DNA of 8,111 nucleotides from Bacillota bacterium (GCA_023426005.1 JAFABO010000025.1:1-8111), one strand, 5' to 3'. Shown: positions 1 to 5,461, counted from the stretch's first letter. The notes: generated from the sequence alone by a model not told the origin. Numbers and translations are program-made.

Positions 1-112
1 CGATATCATCAAGTTTTTCGACAATGGGAAGCATATCTTCGGTTCTCATCCTGGTAGCTATAAGTGACTGATGTGCATCTCTTAATACTGTTTCAGTAAT
101 TCTTACTCCCAT
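1..112 (-). CDS. Carboxyltransferase subunit, PycB/OadA/transcarboxylase 5S-like (N-terminal fragment)
   Basis: Only the first 37 codons are inside the window; the gene continues beyond the left edge. The visible protein begins MGVRITETVLRDAHQSLIAT and goes on RMRTEDMLPIVEKLDDI. The ETVLRDAHQS.ATRM signature is the start of the HMGL-like TIM-barrel carboxyltransferase domain shared by pyruvate carboxylase subunit B, oxaloacetate decarboxylase alpha and the transcarboxylase 5S subunit. In that fold the Asp of the RDAHQS motif helps bind the catalytic metal (family knowledge). Its job would be to move CO2 between carboxybiotin and pyruvate/oxaloacetate. The ATG at 112 is preferred because AGGAG lies 6 bases before it; an in-frame ATG at 130 has no ribosome binding site. 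It starts 35 bp after the biotin carrier stop and is surely in the same operon. Which of the three named enzymes it is cannot be decided from this fragment. Confidence 0.88.
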   Translation of the reverse strand, partial: MGVRITETVLRDAHQSLIATRMRTEDMLPIVEKLDDI

Positions 113-147
113 ACCTATCTCCTCTTCCATTATTCAAGTTGACCCGG

Positions 148-525
148 TCAAGCTATGGTTACCATTACTTCACCGGCAGTGACAGCCCTGCCTGCTTCAA
201 CATTCAGCGCAGCAACCTTGCCGTCGGCAGGGGAAACTATTTCATTTTCCATTTTCATTGCTTCCAGTATCAATAATACCTGACCTTTTTTAACAGTATC
301 TCCGGCAGCAACTTTTACTTTAAGCACAGTTCCCGGCATTGGAGCAGCCACATCTCCCGCGCTTGCAGCAGCAGGTTGTGCTGTCTTTACAGCCTGTCGT
401 CCTGCCGTTCCTTTGGCCCTGGGCTTTACGGCTGCCGCCGGAGCCACTGAAGCGCTTGGACCTCCTATTTCCTGTACTTCCACTTCATATGGGTTTCCGT
501 TTACCTTGATTATATATTTACTCAT
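148..525 (-). CDS. Biotin carboxyl carrier protein of carboxyltransferase complex (1.3S/MmdC-like)
   Basis: A 125-residue biotin carrier. Residues 1-20 (MSKYIIKVNGNPYEVEV...) are the N-terminal segment typical of transcarboxylase 1.3S and decarboxylase gamma/delta subunits. Residues about 22-60 form an Ala/Pro-rich flexible linker. Residues 60-125 are a biotinyl domain with the EAMKMENE motif, so Lys91 is the predicted biotinylated residue. The protein shuttles the carboxyl group between the two carboxyltransferase subunits encoded on either side of it. The start at 525 is chosen over the in-frame ATG at 543 because GGAGGG lies about 10 bases upstream of it and the protein then begins like its family; nothing resembling a ribosome binding site precedes 543. 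It has no biotin carboxylase domain, so it is not an AccB for fatty acid synthesis. Second gene of a three-gene operon. Confidence 0.92.
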   Translation of the reverse strand: MSKYIIKVNGNPYEVEVQEIGGPSASVAPAAAVKPRAKGTAGRQAVKTAQPAAASAGDVAAPMPGTVLKVKVAAGDTVKKGQVLLILEAMKMENEIVSPADGKVAALNVEAGRAVTAGEVMVTIA

Positions 526-603
526 AGTAGTAAATCCCTCCATACAGATTTCATAATTTACACATATTTATTTCCAAACTGCCGTTGCAGTTAAAAGCTT
601 ATT

Positions 604-2154
604 TTAAAGAGGAATATTTCCGTGCTTCTTGGCAGGTCTGTTTTCCCTCTTTGTATTCAACATCTCAAGGGCCATAATGATCTTTGCTCTGGTTTCAGCC
701 GGCTCTATAACATCATCAATATAACCCCTTGCAGCAGCAACATATGGATTTGAGAATTTATCCCTGTACTCCGCAATTTTTTCCTTTCTGGTTTCGGCAG
801 GGTTTTCAGATGCGGTTATATCTTTTTTGAATATGATATTTGCAGCACCGTCAGGGCCCATAACTGCTATTTCGGCAGAAGGCCATGCAAATACCATGTC
901 AGCGCCGATTGTCTTGCTGTTCATTGCTATATACGCACCGCCGTATGCTTTTCTCAATATTACATTCACCTTTGGAACAGTTGCCTCCGAGAAAGCGTAA
1001 AGCAGTTTTGCACCATGCCTTATGATACCGTTGTGCTCCTGAGCCACACCCGGCAGGAAGGCCGGTACGTCGGTCAAAGTCACCAGCGGAATATTGAAGG
1101 CATCACAGAAGCGGACAAATCTGGCCGCCTTATCGGCTGCATTCATGTCCAGTGAACCTGCCATGATCTTGGGCTGGTTTGCTATAATACCAACCGATTT
1201 TCCGTTTAATCTTCCGAAACCTATTATTATATTCTGTGCAAAAGCACCGTGAATTTCCATGAAATCGCCGTCATCAACTATTTCTTCAATAATTCCATAC
1301 ATATCATAGGGCTTGTTGGATTCTTCCGGAATTATTTCATTCAGACTTTCAATTATTCTGCCGGCACTGTCGGCAGTACCGTAGTACAGAGTGTCCGAAA
1401 CATTATTGTCGGGAATAAAGCTCAGCAGCCTCTTGATATCTTCAATGCATTCTTCCTCATTTGCAGACTTGAAGTGAGCCACACCGCTCACAGCAGTGTG
1501 AACGTCGGCACCGCCCAGCTTTTCCACAGATACGTCTTCACCGGTAACGGATTTGATTACCTGCGGTCCCGTGATAAACATCTGGCTTGTGTTTTCAACC
1601 ATGAATATGAAGTCTGTAATTGCAGGCGAATATACGGCGCCGCCTGCACAGGGTCCCATTATAACCGAAATCTGCGGGATTACACCTGATGCAAGAGTAT
1701 TTCTATAGAAAATATCCCCATAGCCCGAAAGAGCATCCAGGCCTTCTTCAATCCTGGCTCCGCCCGAGTCATTTATTGCGATGAATGGGGCTCCCATTTT
1801 TACGGCCATATCCATCACTTTTGTAATTTTCCTTGCATGCATTTCACCCAGTGAACCCCCGATTACGGTAAAATCCTGGGATGCTACAAATACCTTTCTT
1901 CCATTTACAGTACCATAACCTGTAACAACTCCGTCACCGGCAAGCTTTTTCTTTTGCATTCCGAAATCAAAGCACCTTGATTCAATAAAAGCATCTATTT
2001 CAACAAAGCTGCCTTCATCGAATAACAGGTCAATCCTTTCTCTGGCAGAATATTTGCCTTCGGTATGCCTTTTTTCGATCTTATCCTGCCCACCGCCCAA
2101 AGCGATAGAGGTTTTCATACTTTTCAAGCTTTCAATCTTTTCTTTCTGTGACAT
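604..2154 (-). CDS. Acyl-CoA carboxyltransferase (methylmalonyl-CoA decarboxylase alpha/transcarboxylase 12S/PccB family)
   Basis: A full-length 516-residue carboxyltransferase of the PccB/MmdA/12S family (usual length about 510-530). It transfers a carboxyl group between an acyl-CoA, probably methylmalonyl-CoA or malonyl-CoA, and biotin on the neighbouring carrier protein, in the cytosol. Two crotonase-like halves are visible. The N-terminal half has GGARIEEG at 131-138 and GPCAGGAVYSP at 167-177, supplying the oxyanion hole. The C-terminal half has TDVPAFLPGVAQEH at 361-374 and KAYGGAYIAMNSK at 402-414. The C-terminus KKHGNIPL is typical. The residue after YGGAY is Ile, as I recall for MmdA/12S proteins, where some propionyl-CoA carboxylases carry Asp; substrate choice is therefore an inference. 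The start at 2154 is set by AAAGGAGG 5 bases upstream; an in-frame ATG at 2181 lies inside a palindrome and lacks such a site. First gene of the operon, read from the strong promoter near 2264-2292. Confidence 0.93.
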   Translation of the reverse strand: MSQKEKIESLKSMKTSIALGGGQDKIEKRHTEGKYSARERIDLLFDEGSFVEIDAFIESRCFDFGMQKKKLAGDGVVTGYGTVNGRKVFVASQDFTVIGGSLGEMHARKITKVMDMAVKMGAPFIAINDSGGARIEEGLDALSGYGDIFYRNTLASGVIPQISVIMGPCAGGAVYSPAITDFIFMVENTSQMFITGPQVIKSVTGEDVSVEKLGGADVHTAVSGVAHFKSANEEECIEDIKRLLSFIPDNNVSDTLYYGTADSAGRIIESLNEIIPEESNKPYDMYGIIEEIVDDGDFMEIHGAFAQNIIIGFGRLNGKSVGIIANQPKIMAGSLDMNAADKAARFVRFCDAFNIPLVTLTDVPAFLPGVAQEHNGIIRHGAKLLYAFSEATVPKVNVILRKAYGGAYIAMNSKTIGADMVFAWPSAEIAVMGPDGAANIIFKKDITASENPAETRKEKIAEYRDKFSNPYVAAARGYIDDVIEPAETRAKIIMALEMLNTKRENRPAKKHGNIPL

Positions 2155-2165
2155 ATAAACCTCCT

Positions 2166-2183
2166 TTATGATGTCCATCATAA
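2166..2183. promoter_or_regulatory. Perfect 18-bp dyad at the carboxyltransferase ribosome binding site
   Basis: TTATGATG-TC-CATCATAA is a perfect inverted repeat with 8-bp arms and a 2-base centre. On the minus strand it directly precedes and partly overlaps the AAAGGAGG of the carboxyltransferase gene. It could be a repressor operator or a small RNA hairpin affecting initiation. No regulator is identified. Confidence 0.4.
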
Positions 2184-2204
2184 GAATAAAACAAAATTAT
2201 TTTA

Positions 2205-2220
2205 TCAACCGGACGGTCGA
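2205..2220. promoter_or_regulatory. Imperfect dyad with GACCG-TC-CGGT core
   Basis: A 16-bp dyad in which 6 of 8 base pairs match; on the minus strand the core reads GACCGTCCGGTT. It is a GC-rich island within very AT-rich leader DNA and lies about 40-50 bases downstream of the predicted transcription start of the carboxyltransferase operon. GACCG..CGGTC-like dyads are common targets of TetR-family repressors (general knowledge). A role as operator here is inference only. Confidence 0.3.
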
Positions 2221-2263
2221 TTTATTACCTTAAAATATCATTAGTTATTAATACCTAGTAATA

Positions 2264-2292
2264 ATTATATATTACCAAAAAAAGTGTGTCAA
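2264..2292 (-). promoter_or_regulatory. Consensus sigma-A promoter of the carboxyltransferase operon
   Basis: Reading the minus strand, TTGACA (2292-2287) is followed after exactly 17 bases by TATAAT (2269-2264), a full match to the housekeeping consensus. The predicted start near 2257 gives a leader of about 100 nt before the ATG at 2154, which contains the two dyads described above. Confidence 0.85.
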
Positions 2293-2411
2293 TAGAATTG
2301 CTTGTTATTACCCGTTTTTTACCAATTGAAAATAACTTTATTAATATAATTAAACAGTCTATACTTTATGTATACCGAATTTGCATTTCCTTTTTACCGG
2401 AATCCTTTTTT

Positions 2412-2440
2412 ACCCGCTTAAATTGCTGCAGGCTTACGAA
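2412..2440 (+). promoter_or_regulatory. Possible sigma-I-type promoter of sigI (autoregulation)
   Basis: ACCCGC at 2412-2417 is followed 19 bases later by CGAA at 2437-2440. Sigma-I promoters are described as having a C-rich -35 (ACCC...) and a CGAA-like -10, and sigI operons are usually autoregulated. Here the C-run is short, and the start would fall only a few bases before the ribosome binding site at 2450. A tentative call. Confidence 0.28.
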
Positions 2441-2459
2441 TATTATTGCAAGGAGTGAA

Positions 2460-3224
2460 GTGTTGTTGACTATTTTACATATATTTAATAAATCACGCCG
2501 AAAACCCGAACCCCTTGGAGAAATTATTAAGAATATTAAGAATGGCGATCCGGATTTAAGGAACAAATTTATTAATGATTATAACCCTTTTATTATAAAG
2601 GTAGTTTCCAAGACCCTCGGCAAGTATGTAGACCTGGAGAATAGTGAAGAATACAGCGTCGGACTTCTTGCTTTCAATGAGGCCATAGATTGCTTTGATG
2701 AGAGTAAAAATGCCGGTTTCTTAGGATTTGCCAAAACAGTCATTAAGAGGCGTCTTATAGATTATCAAAGAAAAAACTCAAAGTATGGCAAAACTTTTCC
2801 CCTTTCATATTTTGAGAGATATGACGAGGAAGAAAACGTATTCTATGAAAATAAGTTTTTTACTGTTGATGCTTCCTCCCAGTTTAATAATATTGAGACA
2901 AAAGAAGAACTTGCGGAATTTTCCAAAAGGCTTGTCTCCTTTAAGATTGAACTTAAGGAGCTTGTCAAGGCGGCTCCCAAGCACATGGATTCCAAACGGC
3001 TGGCAATTAAAATAGCAAGAATACTTGCTGGAAGCAAGGAGCTTTCAGCTAAACTTGAAAGAAAGAAAACAATTCCAATGGTGGAGCTTATGAAATTACT
3101 GGATGTAAATCATAAAACCGTAGAGCGGAACAGAAAATTTATAATTTCGGTTTATATTATTCTTTGCAGCAGGCTTGAAAACCTGCAGGGTTATATTGAG
3201 AATATTGAGAGGGGGGGTAACTGA
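2460..3224 (+). CDS. sigI: RNA polymerase sigma factor SigI
   Basis: A 254-residue sigma-70-family protein of the SigI group, close to the roughly 250 residues of the Bacillus protein. It would direct RNA polymerase to heat-shock, cell-envelope or, in cellulolytic clostridia, polysaccharide-degradation genes. The sigma-2 region spans about 20-105 and includes YNPFIIKVVSKTLGKYV (41-57), EYSVGLLAFNEAIDCF (64-79) and FAKTVIKRRLIDYQRK (90-105), all characteristic of SigI. The C-terminal helix-turn-helix is near 206-245, with the hallmark LDVNHKTVERNRKFII (214-229). The start is GTG 2460, four bases after AAGGAG (2450-2455); TTG 2463, seven bases from it, is equally possible. Longer in-frame starts such as GTG 2286 lack ribosome binding sites and overlap the divergent promoter. 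The 3' end contains seven consecutive G, and the stop lies one base before the rsgI ATG, so the pair is translationally coupled. RsgI next door is its expected inhibitor. Confidence 0.93.
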   Translation: MLLTILHIFNKSRRKPEPLGEIIKNIKNGDPDLRNKFINDYNPFIIKVVSKTLGKYVDLENSEEYSVGLLAFNEAIDCFDESKNAGFLGFAKTVIKRRLIDYQRKNSKYGKTFPLSYFERYDEEENVFYENKFFTVDASSQFNNIETKEELAEFSKRLVSFKIELKELVKAAPKHMDSKRLAIKIARILAGSKELSAKLERKKTIPMVELMKLLDVNHKTVERNRKFIISVYIILCSRLENLQGYIENIERGGN

Positions 3225-3228
3225 TATG
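3208..3228 (+). promoter_or_regulatory. G7 tract serving as rsgI ribosome binding site
   Basis: GAGAGGGGGGG ends at 3217, eight bases before the rsgI ATG at 3226, and is the only purine-rich site available to rsgI. It also encodes the last residues of SigI (ERGG). Loss of one G would remove the sigI stop and join SigI in frame to RsgI. Confidence 0.6.
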
Positions 3229-4386
3229 GTGGAATTCAAGGGTTCCATTTTGGAGCTTAATAATAGGAAGGTCCTTGTAATGACAAATAAATGCGACTTC
3301 ATAACTGTAAAAAGAACGCCTGGCATGTTTTTGGGTCAGCAGCTGACGTTCTCTGAAGCAAAGCCTTCAATGAAAACAAGGGGTTACATGCGCAATATGG
3401 CTTTTGCCGCAAGTATTCTGGTGCTCTCCCTCTTCTCTATTTTGTACTTGCAGCTTTTCAGCCCCGGTAATGCTTTTGCCTATATTGACGTGGATATAAA
3501 CCCGAGTATGGAATTTGCCGTAGATAACACTTCCAGAGTATTAAGTGTCAAGGCTTTAAATTCAGATGCCATGCTTTTACTGAAAGAACTTGAATTGAAG
3601 AATATGCCTGTTAAGGCGGCAATTGCAAAAGTGCTTGACTCTTCAACCTCCTCTGGCTATATAAGTCCTGATAAAACAAATGAAGTATTGATTTCCGCAG
3701 CCCTGGAGTCAGCAAAAAATACTTCCGCCGCCAATAAGGAAAAGACCTTGTCGGTCATATTAACAGATATAGAAAGCCTTTCAATTAAAGTAGGCTCGGA
3801 AAATCTGCATCCAAAAGTACTGAAGGTTGCTCCCCAGGTGAGGAAAGAAGCAGCTGAAAACAACATTTCCATGGGCAGATATGAATTATATAAGGAAATA
3901 AATAAAACCGACAAGGATATAACTATCGAAAAGGCAAAAACCGAACATATCTCTAAAATGCTCGATAAAGCAGTACATAAAAAGATTGGGAAAAAGAATA
4001 AAGCTAAAAATGAAAACAATACAAATAATAACAAAAAGGAATTCAATAAAACTAATAATAAAACAAATATAGGAGATACCGGGGACAGTAAAAACCATAG
4101 CCGGAACGGGAAAAAGAAAGCAGAAAAATCGTATAAGCATGAAACCGGGCCTGAGAAGAACAAAGATAAAGATAAAAACAGTAAAAATAAGGATAAAGAT
4201 AAAGATAAGGCTGCAATCAACAAGACAAAGCCTGATCAACACGGCAGTCAGGGCCATTCCCGGAAAAACCCCGGTAAGTCTGACAAGCAGGAAAACGGCA
4301 ATGTTGTTAAATCAGACAGCCCCAAAAAGGTCAAATCTGTTCCAAAGGATAATTCAAATAAAACAAGCAACAAAAATTTAAAATAG
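3226..4386 (+). CDS. rsgI: Membrane anti-sigma-I factor RsgI with Lys/Asn-rich extracellular tail
   Basis: A 386-residue anti-sigma factor expected to hold SigI at the membrane. Residues 1-48 (MVEFKGSILELNNRKVLVMT...) are the cytoplasmic RsgI N-terminal domain that binds SigI. Residues about 56-78 form a single transmembrane helix after a basic stretch. Residues 85-120 (AYIDVDINPSMEFAVDN...) are the conserved juxtamembrane segment; Asn92-Pro93 matches the site where RsgI proteins are reported to self-cleave before regulated proteolysis. A helical, charged region follows to about 250. Residues 250-386 are low-complexity, rich in Lys, Asn, Asp and Ser with DK repeats (about 311-328), and are predicted disordered. 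Many clostridial RsgI proteins carry carbohydrate-binding or hydrolase modules here; none is recognisable, which resembles the simpler Bacillus form. The ATG at 3226 follows the sigI stop by one base; an upstream TTG at 3175 is rejected. Confidence 0.92.
   Translation: MVEFKGSILELNNRKVLVMTNKCDFITVKRTPGMFLGQQLTFSEAKPSMKTRGYMRNMAFAASILVLSLFSILYLQLFSPGNAFAYIDVDINPSMEFAVDNTSRVLSVKALNSDAMLLLKELELKNMPVKAAIAKVLDSSTSSGYISPDKTNEVLISAALESAKNTSAANKEKTLSVILTDIESLSIKVGSENLHPKVLKVAPQVRKEAAENNISMGRYELYKEINKTDKDITIEKAKTEHISKMLDKAVHKKIGKKNKAKNENNTNNNKKEFNKTNNKTNIGDTGDSKNHSRNGKKKAEKSYKHETGPEKNKDKDKNSKNKDKDKDKAAINKTKPDQHGSQGHSRKNPGKSDKQENGNVVKSDSPKKVKSVPKDNSNKTSNKNLK
4159..4209 (+). repeat. Degenerate AAAGAT/AAGGAT hexamer repeat inside rsgI
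   Basis: Short tandem copies of AAAGAT and AAGGAT encode the DKDK stretches of the RsgI tail (about residues 311-328). The run is interrupted once by AACAGTAAAAAT. Such repeats can expand or contract in multiples of two residues without disturbing the frame. Confidence 0.6.
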
Positions 4387-4531
4387 TTTTACAGAACTGT
4401 TACATATTTTTACGGGTATATTACGAAATTTACAAGTTAATTACACTTACCTTAAAATTCCTGCATTTTTGCATCTGCAGGTAGATTATTTAATATAATT
4501 TAACCAAGGGCAACCATGAAAGGGGATTTTT

Positions 4532-4745
4532 ATGAAAATCAGCAATAAAAAAATCTTTGTAATTATATTGTCTGTAATTATGGTACTGCAGCTGACAATG
4601 GCAATCACGGCAAAGCTGAATTGAGCCTGTCAATAATCAAGATTATATTTATGGATTACGGCCGGAATATGCTTTAACTCTGCGTATTCCTTTAGATAAA
4701 TTCTCCGTGTGCAATAAAAGTGGCTATGCCACTTTTATTGCGTAG
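4532..4745 (+). pseudogene. Small secreted/membrane peptide gene, apparently frameshifted
   Basis: An ATG at 4532 is preceded by AAAGGGG, six bases upstream, and opens MKISNKKIFVIILSVIMVLQ followed by LTMAITAKLN, which looks like a signal peptide or membrane anchor (basic N-terminus, hydrophobic core). It stops at TGA 4622-4624 after only 30 residues. In the adjacent frame, reading continues from GAG 4623 for 40 codons (EPVNNQDYIYGLRPEYALTL then RIPLDKFSVCNKSGYATFIA) to TAG 4743. Removing one T from the AATTGA at 4619-4624 would join them into a protein of about 70 residues. The downstream part ends inside the terminator hairpin, so the original C-terminus may also be lost. I recognise no family. 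It follows rsgI in the same direction with no clear terminator between, so it could belong to the sigI operon. The alternative is a genuine 30-residue peptide. Confidence 0.45.
4711..4741. terminator. Bidirectional intrinsic terminator between convergent genes
   Basis: GCAATAAAAGTGGC-TAT-GCCACTTTTATTGC is a perfect hairpin with 14-bp arms and a 3-base loop. The GTGGC/GCCAC core flanked by AAAA and TTTT gives a T-rich exit in either direction. It separates the plus-strand rsgI side from the minus-strand methyltransferase. Confidence 0.8.
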
Positions 4746-5356
4746 TGTAACTGTTCTGTCTTAATTGTCCTCCTATTTGTTCTTCTCAATGCATTCAATA
4801 TGGGAGGACAATTGATCTGATTTACAAAGTCTGTTCTCATTACAGTAAACTGTTTACAGTCAATTGTACGGATAAACTCCATTACCTGGTTTTTTTCGTC
4901 AAAACTGCTGTCTCCTCCGTAATAGACAACTATACTTATAATACCGTGGAGGGTTATAAGTTCCATGGAATTCTTAATTGCTTCAATGGTGGTATTCCCT
5001 TTTGTTCCGACAGTATGGTCTCCTCCGGGAAGATATCCCAGATTGAACATAATTGCCTTTACAGGTTCTCTTATATAATTTTTCATATTTTGATGACCGT
5101 CGTTAATAAGCTCTACTCTACCTCTCAGCTGCCTGTCTATGAGTTTTTTTTCTGTGGAGTTCAGAGCTTTTTCCTGAATGTCAAAGGAAAATACTCTCCC
5201 CTGTTCACCTACAAGCCCGGCCAGAAAAACAGTATCGTTCCCGTTTCCGGCGGTGGCATCCACTGCAAGGTCTCCCCTCTCAACAATACTTTCTATAATC
5301 CGGTGTGACTGGGTCAACGAGTTTTTTATTACGCACCCATGCCCAGCATTTTGCAC
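4724..5356 (-). CDS. mnmM: SAM-dependent tRNA methyltransferase, YtqB/MnmM family, with probable 3' frameshift
   Basis: A 210-residue class I methyltransferase of the rRNA_methylase/YtqB family; the Bacillus member was shown to methylate aminomethyl-thiouridine at the tRNA wobble position (MnmM). DATAGNGNDT at 33-42 is the SAM-binding loop and NLGYLPGGD at 105-113 is the family signature. The N-terminal part to NQINCPP (about 179-185) fits the family. After that, family proteins end about 4 residues before IEK; here the annotated frame instead runs NALRRTNRRT... for about 25 residues into the terminator hairpin. One frame over, the DNA encodes IECIEKNK and a stop at 4773-4775, the expected ending, so one base appears to be missing near 4799-4807. 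The start used is GTG 5356, which has no ribosome binding site. A strong one lies at 5391-5398, but its frame hits a stop at 5363. The gene may be decaying, or the sequence may contain errors. Confidence 0.82.
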   Translation of the reverse strand: MQNAGHGCVIKNSLTQSHRIIESIVERGDLAVDATAGNGNDTVFLAGLVGEQGRVFSFDIQEKALNSTEKKLIDRQLRGRVELINDGHQNMKNYIREPVKAIMFNLGYLPGGDHTVGTKGNTTIEAIKNSMELITLHGIISIVVYYGGDSSFDEKNQVMEFIRTIDCKQFTVMRTDFVNQINCPPILNALRRTNRRTIKTEQLHYAIKVA

Positions 5357-5362
5357 AAAACA

Positions 5363-5386
5363 TTATAGGAGAAATTGCATGGGCAC
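5363..5386 (-). other. Seven-codon mini-ORF with strong ribosome binding site before the methyltransferase
   Basis: AAAGGAGG (5398-5391) is followed by GTG at 5386 and ATG at 5380, encoding (V)PMQFLL and a TAA at 5365-5363. This is in the same frame as the methyltransferase that follows. It is either a leader peptide permitting re-initiation at GTG 5356 or the remnant of the true gene start, cut off by a nonsense mutation. Confidence 0.45.
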
Positions 5387-5405
5387 GGTACCTCCTTTAC
5401 TTATT

Positions 5406-5461
5406 TTTATGATTTCTTTCACCCTGTACATCAATTAATTTAAATACTTAACAATTGTCAA
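5406..5461 (-). promoter_or_regulatory. Weak promoter candidates for the methyltransferase
   Basis: Two overlapping possibilities on the minus strand: TTGACA (5461-5456) with a poor TTAATT 17 bases later, and TTGATG (5434-5429) with CATAAA (5411-5406) 17 bases later. Neither is strong. TTGACA is part of the near-palindrome TTAACAATTGTCAA at 5448-5461, which lies between the divergent genes. Confidence 0.3.

Larger units (their letters stand above)
2155..2459. other. Divergent intergenic region between the carboxyltransferase operon and sigI
   Basis: About 305 very AT-rich bases. The left part carries the minus-strand promoter, leader and two dyads. The right part (about 2293-2459) is upstream of sigI. 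It remains open in the sigI frame from 2286, but translating it gives a Phe/Ile/Cys-rich sequence unlike the SigI family and there is no ribosome binding site, so I treat it as non-coding. No convincing sigma-A promoter towards sigI was found; a possible sigma-I-type site is listed separately. Confidence 0.6.

Noticed and set aside
1249..1689. Plus-strand open frame opposite the carboxyltransferase gene
   Set aside because: No ribosome binding site and no family features; the minus strand encodes a strongly conserved protein through the whole interval.
2286..2459. N-terminal extension of SigI by 58 codons from GTG 2286
   Set aside because: No ribosome binding site, overlap with the -35 of the opposite promoter, composition unlike SigI, and the protein has normal family length from 2460.
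3175..3225. Upstream TTG start for RsgI
   Set aside because: No ribosome binding site; the RsgI domain begins at MVEFKGSILEL, immediately after the sigI stop.
4159..4209. CRISPR or other array-like repeat
   Set aside because: The repeat is a six-base coding repeat for DK residues within rsgI, with no spacer structure.
3657..4257. Long minus-strand open frames opposite rsgI, rich in Leu/Phe/Ser/Ile
   Set aside because: They are mirror images of the Lys/Asn-rich coding strand (AAA/AAT read as TTT/ATT), lack ribosome binding sites and resemble no family.
4460..4481. CCTGCA...TGCAGG inverted repeat after rsgI as a terminator
   Set aside because: Only six pairs, a 10-base loop and no T-tract follow it.
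4842..4860. Palindrome around GTAAAC-T-GTTTAC
   Set aside because: It lies inside the methyltransferase coding region, away from any promoter, and its translation fits the protein; probably chance.
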